Below, in pieces: positions 34,960 through 45,758 of a stretch of 64,000 bases of DNA (position 1 is the first letter of the stretch; every line of letters starts with the position of its first letter). The translations under genes were made by a program, and so were the position numbers. The notes under the pieces were generated by a model. It saw only the letters and a list, made by a program, of their open reading frames with translations. It had not been told where the DNA came from and ran no database searches. Source of the DNA: Mesostigma viride (taxonomy: Eukaryota; Streptophyta; Mesostigmatophyceae; Mesostigmatales; Mesostigmataceae); contig RPFO01000465.1 in assembly GCA_009746045.1 (NCBI GenBank), positions 67,001 to 131,000 of the forward strand. The letters run 5' to 3'.

Positions 34960-37080
34960 CCTTATGATTATGATTGCTGTCGACGGGTCGGATGGTTGTC
35001 CCGGGCCCCTCCGCAGCCGTCATGTCTACCCCTACTCCTCCAGAGGATCCTCGGCCTGCACCTACGTACGGCTCCGGTTCCGGAATCATCCGCAACTCTT
35101 CTGTGAAATGCTTCCTGGCCGCTGGGTTTCGCGTAGTTGTTACCCGGGTGGTCCAGTACATTCGGCCCTTCGGCTGCTGACCGGGCCGCTTTAGTTCGGG
35201 CTGCGCTGTTCGGGGTGGCCTGGTTACTATGCCTCCGATCCCCTTGCTTGGGTCGCACCTGGTGATCCATAGCTTCGATGATGCGGGGCAATGCCTTCTC
35301 GGATGTGGCCTTTGGTGCCTGGCCTTGGAGCAGATCTCGGCTGTGCTGCGGTGCCCCCGGGTCTTCTTCTCATATCTCTCCATGCACTCCCGAGGGTACG
35401 TCGCGACCGCCTCCGTGATATTTTTCACTGGCTTCCGGCCGTGGGGGATGCTGAGGTAGACGATGAACCGTGCGACCTCATCAGGGCCGTCGAATTTATG
35501 GAGTTGGCGGACCAGTCTTCTGAGGAAACCCCTGCCTTCGGCTCCTCTTCGGGCGATGCGCCTCAAGACGTGCCGTACACTCCGGTGTACCCACCCTCGG
35601 TCACTCTCCTCCGTTTCCAAGGGCCAGTCGGCACCTTCCCCGGTCCCTTCTTCACCAGCGTCGGTCTCTTCGTATCGGCGCGTGTCGACTGAGCCGTGTC
35701 CTACCCCTCCAGTTTTGGACCCAGCGACGGCTAACCTGGCTGTCACCGTTGCTGCCATGCAGTCGCAGCTGCAGTCGCTCGTCTCGGCCTTTGGAACCTT
35801 CATGGCCCGGCGCAGACACCATTGGGCCCCCCTGCTGTCGCGCCAGTGGCTGTCCCGGCGGTCGTTGTCGCTCCGCCTCCTGTCGCTGTCGCTCCGCCTC
35901 CTGCCGCTGCTGCTTCGCCTCTAGCTGTCGCTGCCGCTGCGGCCCCTGTCGCTGCTGCTCCGCCTCCTGTCGCTGCCGCTGCGGCCCCTGTCGCCGTCCC
36001 AGCGGCTGCTGTTCCCGTGGCACCTCCGCGCTCGGCAGCGGCGGTGGTCACCGCCAAGTCTACCCGGTTCACCAAGGTAGGCCTGCGCCTCCAGCGTGCG
36101 ACCGACTCTATCCAGGAGATAGCCCGCGGTGACCGGGACCGCGCCCCCTCGGTGGTCCATAACACACCGGAGTCCCTGGATTCTGCGGTTGCGGGGTACG
36201 GTATGTCCGCGGTGGCGTGCCGCCAGTGCGACCTCCCTCGGGCGGCTCTCGAGATTTCGCTGACGCCGATGTCTTACGGCTACTCTCAGGTGTGTCGTGC
36301 GCCTCGGGATAGGAACCTACCCCTTGACACTGATCGGCCTCCGTTTGACATGGTTATTCTGGCCGATCCCATCTTCCAGGGTGGGATCCTGGTTTGTCGT
36401 GTGCTGTATCGCTGGGCCCGGCGCCACAACGAGCTGTGCTTCTTGTACTGTGGGTACCAGTGGGCCTATCCCCCTCCTCTGGGTATTATGACCTCGGATG
36501 CTATTTTCGTGGAGTGCCCCGGCTGCTGGGCCTGGTGAGACCTACGCTGTGCACCTTCAGCCCGCTCTCGAGTGGGACGCCCGCCGTCCGGCTCCCTTGC
36601 CTGGTCAGGGCCTGGACGCCCGCGGACACCCAACTCCGATCGAGGGCTAGTGAGTACCTGGAGACCTTCGGGTCGCGCCAGTGCGCACGTCGGTGGCGGG
36701 CTCGGGAGGTCCGGCATATTCGCCTGTGGCCTGCCAACGTGGAGCCGGGCTGCTGGACCTGTTCTTCCCCACGGGCATGCGCAACCGGGTTCGGTACCAC
36801 CGCCTTTTTCTTCGAGCACTCTGCATGCTGGCTGCTGAGCCCTTCGGCTTTTCGCCTGCGGTTTCCTGGACTTGGCTAGGGGCCAGGTGGTCCTCACACA
36901 GCACCGGTACTACTGGGCCTTCCTGGGCCTCTTTCCTGACGGCATTTGGGCCGATGTTTTCCTCACGGTAGACAGGCACGACAATGCTGATGATGTGGCT
37001 CACCACCACGCGTACCTCAGGCCGGTGGATGTTCTGATGGCCACGCGCGGTACCTTCCAGACTGATGGCAACTAGATAGT
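34960..37080 (+). pseudogene. Unidentified region between Gypsy pol and the 3' LTR
   Basis: About 2.1 kb of plus-strand, GC-rich, coding-like sequence. A frame from the ATG at 35022 reads MSTPTPPEDPRPAPTYGSGS. Later segments include LAVTVAAMQSQLQSLVSAFG (helical, about 35735-35795), an Ala/Pro/Val-rich stretch (35822-36050), then KSTRFTKVGLRLQRATDSIQ to ECPGCWAW (36050-36538). It ends with YYWAFLGLFPDGIWADVFLT and a stop at 37075. It changes frame several times. I recognise no domain. An accessory or env-like ORF, a relocated gag-like ORF, or captured host sequence are all possible. Confidence 0.45.
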
Positions 37081-37436
37081 AGGCCCTAGGCCCGACCTGA
37101 GGGTGTTGTCCCTCCGGTATATAGAGTCGCCCTCAGGGCTTGGCCAGTTGGTTGGTCGTTCCTGGTCCAATTAGTGTTAACGTTGTTTCCTCTGTGTGTC
37201 CTGCCTGGTGCCGTCCCTCCCGGCAAGGCCTCAGTGCCAGGCAGTGAGGGGAACCTCACACCAGGCTTGGTGCTGGTGAGCCCTACTACACCGTTCGGGG
37301 TGGACCCGAGGTTAACATGTTTTTGCTTTGGGCCTTGGATGGTCTGTCGATTGTGTTGGGCTCTTGTTGGGTGCGTTAGGTTATTCCTACCCCTTTGGTT
37401 TCCTCCCTGTACGTAGGGAGAGGGCTCCCTACCTTT

Positions 37437-37797
37437 GTGGGGGGGGAGGTGTTACGTTGCGTAACAATCTGCTGTAGCTAGTTACGGACATAAATTAGGT
37501 CCTTTGCCTCAGCCGTTCTGAAAAGTCCACTGGCTTTCCTAGGTTTATGTGTAGCTAGTACCGGTGGACAATGTAGAATGGACCCTTGTTGTATGTTACG
37601 GTAGTTCGGTGCATCGGTGCGTTTGCGCCGCGCCGCGTACTTTATTAGTGGTCCTTATCCTTCGTGTAGATGTAGTGGACCAGCGTGGTTCATGCGTGCG
37701 AGGGCCATGTCGGCCCGAGCATGCCTGACTGTCTGTGATCATTTATGCCCGTTCTACCCCTCGTGTTGGCACTCGGCGTGTGTTATGAATTGTAACA
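37437..37797 (+). mobile_element. Candidate Gypsy polypurine tract and 3' LTR
   Basis: GTGGGGGGGGGAGG (about 37436-37449) directly precedes TGTTACGTTGCGTAACA (from 37450), the usual PPT/LTR junction form. A matching end, TTATGAATTGTAACA, stops at 37797, giving a 348-bp LTR. No 5' LTR is in the window, so the right edge is a proposal. Confidence 0.6.
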
Positions 37798-38162
37798 CAT
37801 TTTAGCTATGGTCACGGCAGTTTAGGTGTTACCTTCGTTATCCTGAACTGAAATGGTCTTGGTTTGAGTAGCATATTATAAACACACATATGTTAACGCA
37901 CTGAGATCATGCAGGGTCGTCACGTCCATCTTTCGCCCAAGGTGTAGTTACAACCGGCCTCACTAGCTTAGGTACGATTAGGCGTGGGTTAGGTAGAGGC
38001 GGCGGTATAGAGGACTGAGCCGCAACATTACGGAGGTGAGATGGGCATGCAACATAAGGAAAAAACCGAAAAGGAGAAGAACCCTGAAGAAATTAATAGG
38101 AAACTGACACGGACATCCAAGGATCACGCCAGCTGCACAAGGTACAACTAACTACATCACAA
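37798..38162. other. Spacer, no gene seen
   Basis: AT-rich flank of the LTR. No open frame or repeat is evident. Confidence 0.4.
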
Positions 38163-39328
38163 AACTACGACACGCAGTGCTCAACAGCGCTGCCGGCCCA
38201 CCATGCAGGCCTGGGAGGGATCTAGACCGCATGGGTCGTGAGAAAGTCGGCCCGGGTGCGGCGGAAAAACACATCAGCCACGGTGCAAGTGAGGGCGAGT
38301 GACAGGCGCTGCCGCCAATACGAGGACCACGTGCGGGCAGACCACGGGGCCGTCTGACCCTCGAGGTCGAGGCGGTCTTCACGGCGCTGGCAGCACTCGT
38401 GGAAAAACTCCGCTGTCTTGGGGCCCATTAAATTAAATTATATTATATTATATAACATGCCTCCGTTGGGAGATCATGTAGCACATATTCCTTGATGGAT
38501 GGGTGGAGTGGAGGAAGCTGCGTAATCGAACGAACCTAACTCTAAGCTATCTTAGTAGTCTAGAAAATCCTAACTACACTACTCATCAAAACGCCTCCTC
38601 CGCTTGGGGGGAGGTGACTTGCCCACAGGGGCTGGCGTGTGAGCCTTGACAATCTTCTGCCACCGCGTCTTGTTCTGCATGGCAGTCCAAAGAAGGGAGA
38701 GAGAGTGGATGCGGTGTTCAAACTGGGCTGGGACCACTAGGTCGGCCAGCAACATCTGGGTGTAGTTCGTGGCATGTTTCCCCGTTTGGGAATGGGGCCC
38801 ATGGCCCCGAACTCCTCAAGGACAAAGGGGATGACCCGGTTGGGCCCCACATTGCCGTATATAGGAGGCAAACTTGTCGCGCTCAGCCACAGCGGCAGCA
38901 GCGCCGGCATCCACAGCCGCCCGGAGGATGTGGCGACCGAAGAGCGGCCGAGCCACGGAGTCTGACATCGATGAGCAGGTGGCAACCCTGCCCGTCGTAG
39001 TCAAGCACGGTAAATTGTCGGGGCGGTGGTTGCCCAGTGAGTAGAGGGCGGCCCCATCTGCGTCCTCGCACTTGATGGTGGAGTGGGGAAAGACCGACCG
39101 AACCATGGCACACACCACCCGGAGGAGAGCTGTATGGAGATAGAGGAACCAGTTCTGGTTCTGCTGGCCACCCATGCACGTGATGTAGTGCGTCCCAGTA
39201 GTATCCAGAGCAAGCCCGCAGCTGCCGCAGGACGCACCCGCCGTGATGAGAGGCTGCGGGGCAAACAGCTGGTGGCGGAGAGCGACGGCCAGTTTAAGGG
39301 CCGGAACCAGCGTGAACAAAGGGCTCAT
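38163..39328 (-). pseudogene. Non-LTR C-terminal Cys-rich and restriction-like nuclease-like domain, interrupted
   Basis: The minus strand reads CGSCGLALDTTGTHYITCMG, then HTALLRVVCAMVRSVFPHST, RPDNLPCLTTTG, and AAAAAVAERDKFASYIRQCG, with a frame change to RVIPFVLEEFGAMG. After a 365-bp insertion the frame resumes with KTAEFFHECCQRREDRL and ends DFLTTHAV. A Cys/His cluster followed by RPD...AxxxE..K..Y..PF..E.FG resembles the restriction-like endonuclease region at the C-terminus of some non-LTR ORF2 proteins. The homologue at 18061-18690 shares it. The long element at 39.4-44.7 kb lacks it, so it belongs to a different family. The nuclease assignment rests on motif resemblance only. Confidence 0.55.
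38420..38802 (-). mobile_element. Family A insertion (365 bp) with GGGGCCCAT duplication
   Basis: GGGGCCCAT flanks it at 38420-38428 and 38794-38802. The insert carries an ATTAAATTAAATTATATT tail, stem-loop CTCCGTTGGGAG (38461-38472) and the family A 3' UTR; it is strongly 5'-truncated. It splits the host element exactly between GAMG and KTAEFF. Confidence 0.85.
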
Positions 39329-39639
39329 GGGGAGGGCGCGCAGGAATGCGGATTATATATAGAGTTAGCATAGTTAGTTTTCGCGGCTTCGCTCACCCCC
39401 ACCCACCAGCAATTAATTAATTAATTAATTAGACTCGTGCTCCCGTTGGGGAGTCACGGAGCATTAACCCCGATGGATGGATGGGTGGGTGCAACATTCC
39501 TACCGGTCTAATCTATCTACATTGGCTACATACTACATCTATCTAACAGCATTCTAACTACAGCATCTATCTAGAGGCCGCCGCACGCTGCCCGAGGGGG
39601 AGCTATCTGGCGTGCCTCCCGTGGGATTGCACACGCGGG

Positions 39640-41868
39640 CGCTTCCCCACTATGGGGGGGGCTCATTGTCCTCTATGACCTGGGCCCACTTGGCCTTGTC
39701 CATCATCTTCTTCCAAATCACGGAGAGGCCGAGGCCCCCCATGTCCTCTACTAGCTGTTCCTTGAAGGTGCGGGCCTTGCGGCGTCTAACATCACTAGGC
39801 CCAGCCCACGTCAGGAGGTGCCGGCCAGGCTGGTGATATAGGGCATGCCCTGGTACAGGTCCTCATTGCGGACATGAGCAGCATATCCTACTCTGAAAAT
39901 GGAACGCAGCATGCTGGTGACCGCGCCGTCCAGCTTGCGGGCCAGGTCGGCGGTGAGGGTCCACGTCTCGGCGCCATACGTGAGAACAGGAAGGACGAGG
40001 ACCTTGAACAGGTCCTGTTTCTCGATCTTGCCCAGGGGCTTGCGCCACAGGGCCCGGTACTGACGTAAAGCGTGCCAGGCGAGGGAGATGCGATGGTCCA
40101 CATCAGCCTCGCAGCTGGGGAGCAGGCTGCCCAGCAGCTTAACGCGGTCCCGATACGGGACTCGAGAGCCGTCTAGGAGATAGAGGGGCGGCGCTGGGTT
40201 GGTGAGCCCAACCGCCAGGGCCTCTGTCTTCTTGCTGACCTCAAGCCCCACTGCACGGGCCTCGAGAGCCAGGCAGTCAAGCCATGTCTGCACGTGCTCA
40301 GTGTCCTCGAAGAGGGTGGTGTCGTCTGCGTAAATGATGTCTGCTAGCCGAATCTCCGTGTCCGCACCGCCATGCCAGAATTTGTTAGCAACCTGCACTC
40401 CTGGTTCCCTGCCCACGATGCGGGCAAATCGCTTGCGCGCCTGAATCATTACGTATTCGACAACAATAATGAACAGGTAGGGCGACAGCACGCAGCCCTG
40501 CCACACACCCTTCTGTAAAGGGCATGGGGGCGTGGTCCCGTAAGAAGTGCGCACCGAAGTGGTGGACCCTTCATACAGGTTGCGGATGACAGCAATCAGG
40601 GGGCGGGGGATCCGGAACAACTCGAGGATGTCCCAAAGCGCAGGCCAGAAAACCGAATCGAAGGCTTTGATGAAGTCCACCAGCACAAGGTGCAAAGGGG
40701 ACTCACCAGGCTGAAGGCGTTGCAGTTCCTCCACCAGCGGCGAGTAGCGAAGAGCGCCTGTACTGTGTTGCGACCTGAACGGAAGCCGTGCTGAGTCTCG
40801 CTGAGGTGACCGTCCAGGGCCGTGCGCAGGCGGTTCAGGATGAGCCGCATAAGAAGCTTGAGGGGGGCACTTTGAATGCACACCCCTCTGTAGTTGCCGG
40901 GGTCGGCAGGCGACCCCTTGTTCTTGTACAGCATCGTGCGAAAACTGTGTTGCCAGGCCGCTGGAGGTGGTTGCGACGACAGCAGAAGGCGGTTGCAGAT
41001 GTCCCGGAAGAGCAGCATAACACCTGTGTCCTCGAATTCGGCTGCAAGTTTTACAACTGCGGCCGGAATCTCGTCAGAGCCGGTGGCTGCGTCATAACGC
41101 AGGCGCTGGACCGCCTCCGTGACCTCGCGAGAGGTGAAAGGAGGCATGTCAGACGGGTCGCCAAGTGGGCCGACCAGCGGGGGACTAGGTAGTCCGCCGC
41201 TGACCTAGGCGGGGCAGGGGGCCCAGCGGGGCCGGCCAGGGCGGCCGGGCGGGCGGCGGCGGCTGGGAGCAGGGGTGGGGGCGGCGCAGCTGTCCCCACG
41301 ACCTCGGCCGTGGCCGTGGCCCAGGTACGAAGCCGCTTGGCTGGGGCGCCGGGGACGTCGTGGCGGTGGGGCCGGCCGAGGCCGTCCGGGTGCCCGAGGC
41401 GCTTGTACCAGAACCAGGCCCCCTTGCCGTCGTGCTTCTGCTGGCAGCTGCGCAGGTCCTTGACCATCTGCTGAGCATCTGCCTTCTCAGCCTGCTCGTA
41501 GGCGGCCCTCAGAGCTGCTTGCAGCCCAGGTTTGGCGATCGGATCTCTGTTGCGGCGGAGCATCTGCCTGGCGGCGACCACTGTCGGTGCGTGACGGTGG
41601 ACAGCAAGCTGCCGACGCGGAGGCAAGGTGGGGAGGGTGCGGGCAGCCAGGCGATACTTGGCGGCGACACCACGGAGGATCACTGAAATATCCCCGGCGG
41701 CGGAATGGCGTGTAACTGCTGTCGGCTGCCCCCGGCGTCGAATACGGCCAGGAAATCATCCCTGTGCGACATAGCGGCCTGCTCTGCTGCTGACATCTTG
41801 TCGGCATCCTTCAGCACAATCCGGAGCACTTTCAGATCTGGCTGAGGTGCCAGCTGTCGCGACGGTTT
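39640..41868 (-). pseudogene. Non-LTR ORF2: linker, reverse transcriptase and C-terminus (frameshifted)
   Basis: The linker (41051-41683: LGHPDGLG, etc.) leads to SREVTEAVQRLRYDAATGSD and AVVKLAAEF (RT start, 41147 onward), KNKGSPADPGNYRGV, HGFRSGRNTVQALFA, then after a frame change LVLVDFIKAFDSVFWPALW (motif A), GVWQGCVLSPYLFI (motif B) and IIYADDTTLFED (motif C, intact YADD). TYGAETWTL is in the thumb. The frame stops at 39811 after MPYITSLAG, while the basic C-terminal tail (39640-39800) lies in another frame, with the RRLGLAGHLARTD segment of relatives deleted. All three catalytic Asp residues are present. Frames 1, 2 and 0 alternate, so this copy is probably dead. Confidence 0.85.
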
Positions 41869-43040
41869 CACCCAGGAAACCGCAATCTGATGCGAGCGAG
41901 CACGAGACGATGATCAGATTCCACTGTGCTGACAGAATCTTGCAGGACGCGAGCATCGACAACTGAGGGGCGCTGAGCCCGACGTACGCAGACATAATCA
42001 AGGCACACCACCCGATCCGACGGCCCAAAAAAGGTGGCCAGCTGCTCAGCGGGGCGTGCGAAAGAAGCATTGCATGCAACCAGCGCAGATTCTGCCAGCA
42101 GATTCGCAAATAAAGGCGTGTTACCGTTGGCTGTCGTGTTGGTTGGGGAATACTGAGCGCCCCCAGTGCCAACTGGCAGCGTGGCGTTGGCGTCGAGCAG
42201 CATAACCAGGAAGTGCCGAGCTGGGATGTTGGCCTCCTCCTCCTTGAGAGCGTCGAAGAAGGCCTGACGTTCCGCCTGAGCTCGACCCGCATGTGGTGCA
42301 TATCCCACGATAACGGTTAGCGTGTGGTGTGAATGGCCCTCAGTGGCTGAAAAAGTGGCCACTAGCACACGCGGGGACCGCAGCACGATGGACTGGAGCT
42401 GCTCTGATGCTGCCGGCGAGCACAAGAGGCCCACACCACCTTGGCCCGGCGCGTCGCCGCCACCATAGTGGAACCGCCAGCCTGCACGCAGGTCGTCGAC
42501 CAGCAGACCGTTGACCGCGTGCTGAGGGTCAACGGTGCGTCGGTGCTCCTGGACTCCAAGAACAGCGATCTTGTTGTCGGCGCACAGGGCGATCAGCTCG
42601 TCGACGCGTTGGCGTGCTGGGGTGCCGCCGCTCGTAGAAGGATCTGCAGGGAGGGTGCGCACGTTAAAACTTGCAATGCCAAGAATGGGCCGTTGCCCTA
42701 TTAGCGGGGGGGTGGGGGTGGGGGTGGGGGTGGAGAAGGGTAGTGCTGGAGGTGGGGGTGGGGGTGGGGGGGGGGGGGGGGGAGGGTGGCGATTGGGGTT
42801 AATGCTTGTCAACGCATGGAGGCTTTCTTTCAGGACGGATATGCGTCGTCTCCGTCCTGGCTGGGGTCGCCGGCGTGTCGACTGGGCCTCATCCCGCTCA
42901 AGGCGGGCTAGGAGGCGTGTAAGGCTGGTAAATTGGCGGGAAGGTTGACCGTGGCGTGCCTGGCGACCTTGCATCCTGATCATGCTCGCACGGTGCGACA
43001 TGAGGATGGAAAGGGGCTTGTTTATAAAGGCTGTGCCCAA
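41868..43040 (-). CDS. Non-LTR ORF2 N-terminal AP-type endonuclease domain
   Basis: 390 codons on the minus strand. After a Pro-rich leader: ILGIASFNVRTL, IAVLGVQEHRR (catalytic Glu in QEHR), GWRFHYGGGDAPGQGGVGLL, HFLVMLLDANATLP (the D-x-N metal/phosphate site), DRVVCLDYVCV, and VESDHRLVLARIRL (SDH, catalytic Asp-His). All signature positions of the exonuclease/endonuclease/phosphatase fold used for target nicking are present. The frame then stops at 41868, where a complete ORF2 would continue into the linker, so either a frameshift or separate translation is needed. The initiating codon is uncertain; ORF1 ends at 43076, 35 bp upstream. Confidence 0.85.
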   Translation of the reverse strand: MGTAFINKPLSILMSHRASMIRMQGRQARHGQPSRQFTSLTRLLARLERDEAQSTRRRPQPGRRRRISVLKESLHALTSINPNRHPPPPPPPPPPPPPALPFSTPTPTPTPPLIGQRPILGIASFNVRTLPADPSTSGGTPARQRVDELIALCADNKIAVLGVQEHRRTVDPQHAVNGLLVDDLRAGWRFHYGGGDAPGQGGVGLLCSPAASEQLQSIVLRSPRVLVATFSATEGHSHHTLTVIVGYAPHAGRAQAERQAFFDALKEEEANIPARHFLVMLLDANATLPVGTGGAQYSPTNTTANGNTPLFANLLAESALVACNASFARPAEQLATFFGPSDRVVCLDYVCVRRAQRPSVVDARVLQDSVSTVESDHRLVLARIRLRFPG

Positions 43041-43075
43041 AGCCTATTGTACCGCGAGGCCGCGAGGGTGTGCCC

Positions 43076-44416
43076 TTACCGGGCGCCATCCATACCCGGG
43101 ACGTGCGTAGACGATGATGACGCAGCTGGGGCGGGCCTGGTACGGCCCGACTTGTGCCGCTTGTTAGGAGCCTGCGCCTCCGTGCGCTGGCCGTTGATGA
43201 ACAGCACGGGGGTGTCGTGGACGAGGCGGACGTAGACCTTCTGGCCCTCATTCTTGGCCTTGATCGCCACGTCGCTGCCCAGCAGACCGTTCTTGATGAC
43301 TAGCTGGGCCGGTGAGAGGAGGTCGTCGAGGCTCGGCGCGTTTCTCCCGCCTAGGAGCTTGCGGGCCTGGAGTACCTTCACCTTGCTGGCCACATTCGCG
43401 AAGGTCACCCGGATGGGGCCAGGCTGGCCCGCCATCCAAGCTGCCGACTCGATGCGGATGCGCTCGTTGCCCAGCTGCAGCCGGCCCACGATGAGGTTCT
43501 GGTACAGGCGTTGCGCTAGCATCAGGTCCGTTTCTGGCTGTGGCGCGACCTGGAAATATCGAACCACTATACTGCGTGACCGCTGGTCCTCCTCCACAGC
43601 AGTCTTGTGGGCTGCAGCCCCCCTGCGTGCGGCATCCTCCATCAGGTTGGCAATGTCGGTCTGTTTCACCATGTTAGCGTAGCTGGTGGGTGCAGGGGCG
43701 GCTTGCTGGGGCGGGGTAGTCATGGCGGCCTTGACCTCGGCAATGCTTGATTGGAGCTCAGCAGTGTCTTGGCGGATAGCAGTGGATAGGGCGCCGAGTT
43801 GAGCGGCCATGTCGTCGACTTTCTGGTTGAGCTGGCGCAGGGTTGCGTCCGGGGAAGCAATGGGGGTATTGGCGGTGCCATCGGCATCCTCGAAAGCGGC
43901 AAAAAGTGCCCGGAGGCAAGGGGCCTTCGCGTAGCTCAGAAAAACAGAAAGACGAAGCTGTGGCAGCTCCAGATGGTGAACGTCGTCCACCGAAGTCTCG
44001 CTAGACGTGCTGGGAAAATGTAGCTCATGGCCTTTGGCGTGCAGGAGGAGCAGGATAGCCTGCGCCTGCTCGGCGGTAAGCGAAAAGAACCGGTGCTCGG
44101 CGACAGTCCCGCCAGGCAGGAAGTCCGCTGGGTCAAACGTAGCGTCGGCGATGGCGTCGTCGTCGTCGTCGTCAAGGGGGTCGGTCTCACGGGAAACCTC
44201 GCTGGAAACAGGAGCCGCTGGCGGAGGGATCTGGCTGTCCATCTCGTCGACGGGGCCGGGGCAATGCCGCTTAGACGAAACGTTAATGGCGGCATCAGCA
44301 GACGATGGCTGGGTCGCAATGGTGTCCACAGCGTCGACTAGTTGCGTGATGGTATGAGGCGCTGAATCCCCCCCATCGGCGGGGGAGTGGGAGGCGGCGG
44401 AAGGTGATTCCGCCAT
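43076..44416 (-). CDS. Non-LTR ORF1 protein
   Basis: 446 codons, intact, starting at the ATG at 44416. The acidic N-terminal third (DDDDDAIADATFDPADFLPG) precedes a helical part (LRQLNQKVDDMAAQLGALST, TAELQSSIAEVKAAMTT) likely to trimerise as a coiled coil. Then comes an RRM-like region (RSIVVRYFQVA, PIRVTFANVASKVKVLQARK, LLGGRNAPSLDDLLSPAQLV, DVAIKAKNEGQKVYVRLV) and a basic tail (NKRHKSGRTRPAP). This is the layout of L1-type ORF1 RNA chaperones that coat the element's RNA. Homologous pieces occur at 14548-14940, 15370-15740 and 55085-55215. Confidence 0.75.
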   Translation of the reverse strand: MAESPSAASHSPADGGDSAPHTITQLVDAVDTIATQPSSADAAINVSSKRHCPGPVDEMDSQIPPPAAPVSSEVSRETDPLDDDDDDAIADATFDPADFLPGGTVAEHRFFSLTAEQAQAILLLLHAKGHELHFPSTSSETSVDDVHHLELPQLRLSVFLSYAKAPCLRALFAAFEDADGTANTPIASPDATLRQLNQKVDDMAAQLGALSTAIRQDTAELQSSIAEVKAAMTTPPQQAAPAPTSYANMVKQTDIANLMEDAARRGAAAHKTAVEEDQRSRSIVVRYFQVAPQPETDLMLAQRLYQNLIVGRLQLGNERIRIESAAWMAGQPGPIRVTFANVASKVKVLQARKLLGGRNAPSLDDLLSPAQLVIKNGLLGSDVAIKAKNEGQKVYVRLVHDTPVLFINGQRTEAQAPNKRHKSGRTRPAPAASSSSTHVPGMDGAR

Positions 44417-44671
44417 GGCTACTTTCCGGAAAATACGATCCCTGCCTGCGCTGCGTTTTATGATATTGCGCTAAATCTTGGGCGATGGCGGCTGAAAATT
44501 ATATCATCGTGTTCGTCATCAAAAGACGCTTCTACTGCAATTTACCCGACCAAATTTCATGCCCGGATGTAAAAGTTATGAGCATTCTCGGCATCCATAG
44601 CTCGCCACACCGTAAACTTCCTCTCGCCTGCATCAGTTGCGTAAATGCATTGAGATCTGGATACCAGCAAT

Positions 44672-45758
44672 GGAATACGTGCTACATGATCTCCCCATGG
44701 AGTCATGTTATAATTTAATTTCGTTTAAATTTATTTTAATATAATCGGCTTCTCCATCAAATCTCGTCGACCGGGTTTCGAAACAACCCACGAACGCCGT
44801 ACTTTAAACAGGCCGTACAAAATATACTGAAATTACTAGCTAGTATAGCACAGATGTGTTTCAAAAATTTCTACACAAGATAGCCCCAAAGTAGATGCAG
44901 ATCCAACAGTCGGTGCCAACAACGTCACGACCGACGCGGCACCAAATCACCTCGGTTCCTTTGTTACGAGCCATTTTGCAACGTTGTGCCGCATCGCGTA
45001 CCTGCGCCCTTTTCCATGTAACGTGAGACGCAAAATCCGCTTCCCTGACCGGATATTCCGTCCGATGCCGTTGTGCAGTACCACCGATGCACAACCAGTC
45101 TAGAAACGTCCAACGCCAGCTGGCGCTTGTTATCCGACAGAGGGCCGCGTCGCATTCCCGCCCCCTTATATCAAGGAGACCACCCGCGCAGGCCAGAAAT
45201 CATGAGAATCTGGACCATGCTAGCTCGAGCCTGCCGTTATCTTGTCTGCGTTTTCGAGTCGTTTAGGATGATGAATATGAATGGACATGGAAATGTGTAG
45301 CCTTGTTCATTGAAATGATGGCCGGCTTACGTGAAGAGTGCCTAGATTACGTAGACGGTGGGGCGGGAAACAGCTTGCTTGATCAGGGCGTGTGTTTCGA
45401 GCCTAACTGGCCGGGAGTGTCTAGTGGTGATCCTTATTATCGGTGCTCTTTCCGGGTTCCGCGGACCCGCGACCTTCCAATATGCTTAGCTTTGTACGAC
45501 TTTCTGAAATTTGTAATACAAATCCATTTTTGCACCGACTGGATGTTTATGAAGTGAGACAACTATTCCTGGACCCAACTATGATTGGGTGGATACATTA
45601 CGCGCCCTGGCGTCGCGTAGCATCCATGCTGAACTGGAGAATGAATGACTGCGGTGGTGCGTTTAAGTACAATGCAGAAAGCTTAGCTTTAATTAGGTTT
45701 ACCAACGATGGCCCCCCCGATTTGCATTTCCATCCCACATGGGCAGTAAAATCATCCT
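44672..45758. other. Spacer with an inverted family A end
   Basis: 44690-44745 (ACATGATCTCCCCATGGAGT, then TTATAATTTAATTT) is a family A terminus in plus orientation. The rest has no convincing gene; frames at 45303-45557 and 45443-45889 lack domains and the latter overlaps the methyltransferase gene. Confidence 0.5.

Larger units (their letters stand above)
39405..44671 (-). mobile_element. Near-complete non-LTR retrotransposon, family C
   Basis: On the minus strand from about 44662: 5' UTR, ORF1, ORF2 (AP endonuclease, linker, RT, C-terminal tail), 3' UTR with stem-loop CTCCC-GTTG-GGGAG (39440-39453) and (AATT)n tail (39411-39430). ACCAGCAAT at 39405-39413 and 44663-44671 is a plausible target duplication. 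Length is about 5.25 kb. ORF1 is intact, whereas ORF2 needs several frame changes. The clade is not certain: ORF1 plus N-terminal endonuclease fits L1-like or related algal clades. Confidence 0.8.

Noticed and set aside
35800-36165. Ala/Gly/Thr-rich minus-strand open frame
   Set aside because: Mirror image of the GCN-repeat Ala/Pro/Val stretch on the plus strand.
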